From IMG/VR virus record IMGVR_UViG_3300027746_000069, positions 1 through 30,647 of that record: a DNA stretch of 30,647 nucleotides. One strand, written 5' to 3'. Position 1 is the stretch's first letter; the number at the start of each line of letters is the position of its first letter. Under the pieces are notes generated by a model. It was not told the DNA's origin. It was given only the letters and a program-made list of their open reading frames with translations, and searched no databases. This document shows positions 29,928 through 30,647 of this stretch, one piece after another. Source of the DNA: a virus. The translations under genes and the position numbers were made by a program.

Positions 29928-30478
29928 TGGCAAATTTAAAATTAAAAAATCCTGCTGGCGGTTCATTAAACTTTGTAAGTGCTGATGGTGCTTCAGATTT
30001 AACAGTTACATTTCCAGCAAGAACTGGTACTGCAATGGTTAGTGGCAATATGCCAGCGTTTCACGCTTGGAATAACAGCTCTTTTTCTTCGGTTGGAACA
30101 ACAAATACAAAAATGGTTTTTGATTCTGTCGATTCTAGTGGCGGTGGTTTTGATACAAACAATAATTACAGCACGGCAAATTCAAGATTTACACCTACTG
30201 TTGCTGGATACTATCAAATAGGTGGTTCGATTTGGGTAAATTCTCCGTCTAGTAACACTATTTTAACTCTGTATAAAAATGGTGGTGCGTTTAAAGAATT
30301 AAATCGTTTAAATTATTCAACTGGTGCATTGGGCATGAATGGTTCTGTTTTAGTATATGCAAATGGAACAACTGATTATTTTGAACTTTATTCATATACA
30401 ACTAATACAACAACAATAGGCGGAACTGGAAACAATGCTTATTTGTGGTTTTATGGTTCTATGATTCGGAGTGCATAA
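29927..30478 (+). CDS. Adhesin with C1q-like domain, copy 2
   Basis: A 183-aa protein. The start at ATG 29927, overlapping the previous stop, is chosen over an in-frame TTG at 29912. Residues 1-35 (ANLKLKNPAGGSLNFVSADG, then TVTFPARTGT) are a common short-fibre lead-in. Residues about 39-183 are the C1q-like domain: SGNMPAFHAWNNSSFSSVGT, FDTNNNYSTANSRFTPTVAG, YYQIGGSIWV, LTLYKNGG, then GTTDYFELYSY, ending in LWFYGSMIRSA. Compared with the protein at 22028 the core motifs agree while loops and shaft differ. An XkdW-like partner gene follows by TAATG overlap, as in copy 1. Confidence 0.85.
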   Translation: MANLKLKNPAGGSLNFVSADGASDLTVTFPARTGTAMVSGNMPAFHAWNNSSFSSVGTTNTKMVFDSVDSSGGGFDTNNNYSTANSRFTPTVAGYYQIGGSIWVNSPSSNTILTLYKNGGAFKELNRLNYSTGALGMNGSVLVYANGTTDYFELYSYTTNTTTIGGTGNNAYLWFYGSMIRSA

Positions 30479-30647
30479 TGACTTTATATGAAAAAATTAT
30501 TGCAATTTATCCTGATTTAACTGAATCAGATTTTTTGCCGTTTACAGGCACAATCCAATTACAAAACGATTCAGACGGCAAAGGCGATTACATTGCCAAA
30601 TGGGAACACCCTACTTTAACTAGACCAACACAAATCCAACTTGATGG
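30478..30647 (+). CDS. XkdW-like small partner protein, copy 2 (3' end outside window)
   Basis: The gene starts at ATG 30478 on the adhesin stop and is open to the window end, giving at least 56 residues: TLYEKIIAIYPDLTESDFLP, LQNDSDGKGDYIAKWEH, then PTLTRPTQIQLD. It matches the XkdW-like gene at 22636 along its whole visible length, which ends at 57 aa, so probably only a few codons are missing. The repeated pairing with a C1q-like adhesin argues for a dedicated assembly role. Confidence 0.85.
   Translation, partial: MTLYEKIIAIYPDLTESDFLPFTGTIQLQNDSDGKGDYIAKWEHPTLTRPTQIQLD
30561..30646 (+). repeat. Shared XkdW-like DNA patch, copy 2
   Basis: Gapless match to 22713-22798 in the first XkdW-like gene; both copies are in the same orientation about 7.8 kb apart. 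Confidence 0.75.

Overview
The window is a gapless, plus-strand-only late gene block of a T4-like tailed phage (contractile-tail myovirus). It runs from the tail-tube cap through the baseplate hub and spike, the baseplate wedge, and a long cluster of tail-fibre/adhesin genes. The DNA is AT-rich, and spacers are a few bases at most or genes overlap by 1-4 bases. The gene set (stand-alone gp5-type OB-fold protein, gp6/gp7/gp8 wedge genes in a row, a giant DUF4815-type baseplate protein, short 'ANT'-rich fibres, adhesins with a conserved MRNRIING motif) resembles marine or freshwater T4-like phages (cyanophage/pelagiphage-type groups) more than enteric T4. The host cannot be read from the sequence.

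Region 1 (1-6197), tube end and hub: a gp48-like tube cap (cut by the window start), gp53, a gp27-like hub protein, then what looks like gp5 split over separate genes: an OB-fold protein (98 aa) and a beta-helical needle protein (280 aa) ending in an HxH apex motif. A small Cys/His-rich protein and a helical protein lie between them. No lysozyme domain is visible. A 292-aa protein of unknown function follows.

Region 2 (6205-18912), wedge: gp25, gp6, a gp7-like protein, gp8, a 1976-aa DUF4815-type protein in the gp9/gp10 position, and a small coiled-coil protein. Four of these proteins carry related 'GxGY' beta modules.

Region 3 (18912-30647), fibres and adhesins: several short fibre proteins and at least five cassettes of an adhesin followed immediately by a 50-70 aa partner gene. 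Three adhesins share a scaffold around an MRNRIING motif and end in unrelated tips of about 107 residues. Two are C1q-like, each followed by an XkdW-like partner. A LamG+SPRY protein and a following protein look like two halves of one adhesin. One fibre gene appears to begin at ATC.

Regulation: ATAAATA-type octamers, like the T4 late promoter TATAAATA, recur in the short gaps and often contain the upstream stop codon. This suggests internal late promoters, mainly in the fibre region. No tRNA, CRISPR array, integrase, transposase or minus-strand gene was seen, and no gene-free stretch exceeds 300 bases.
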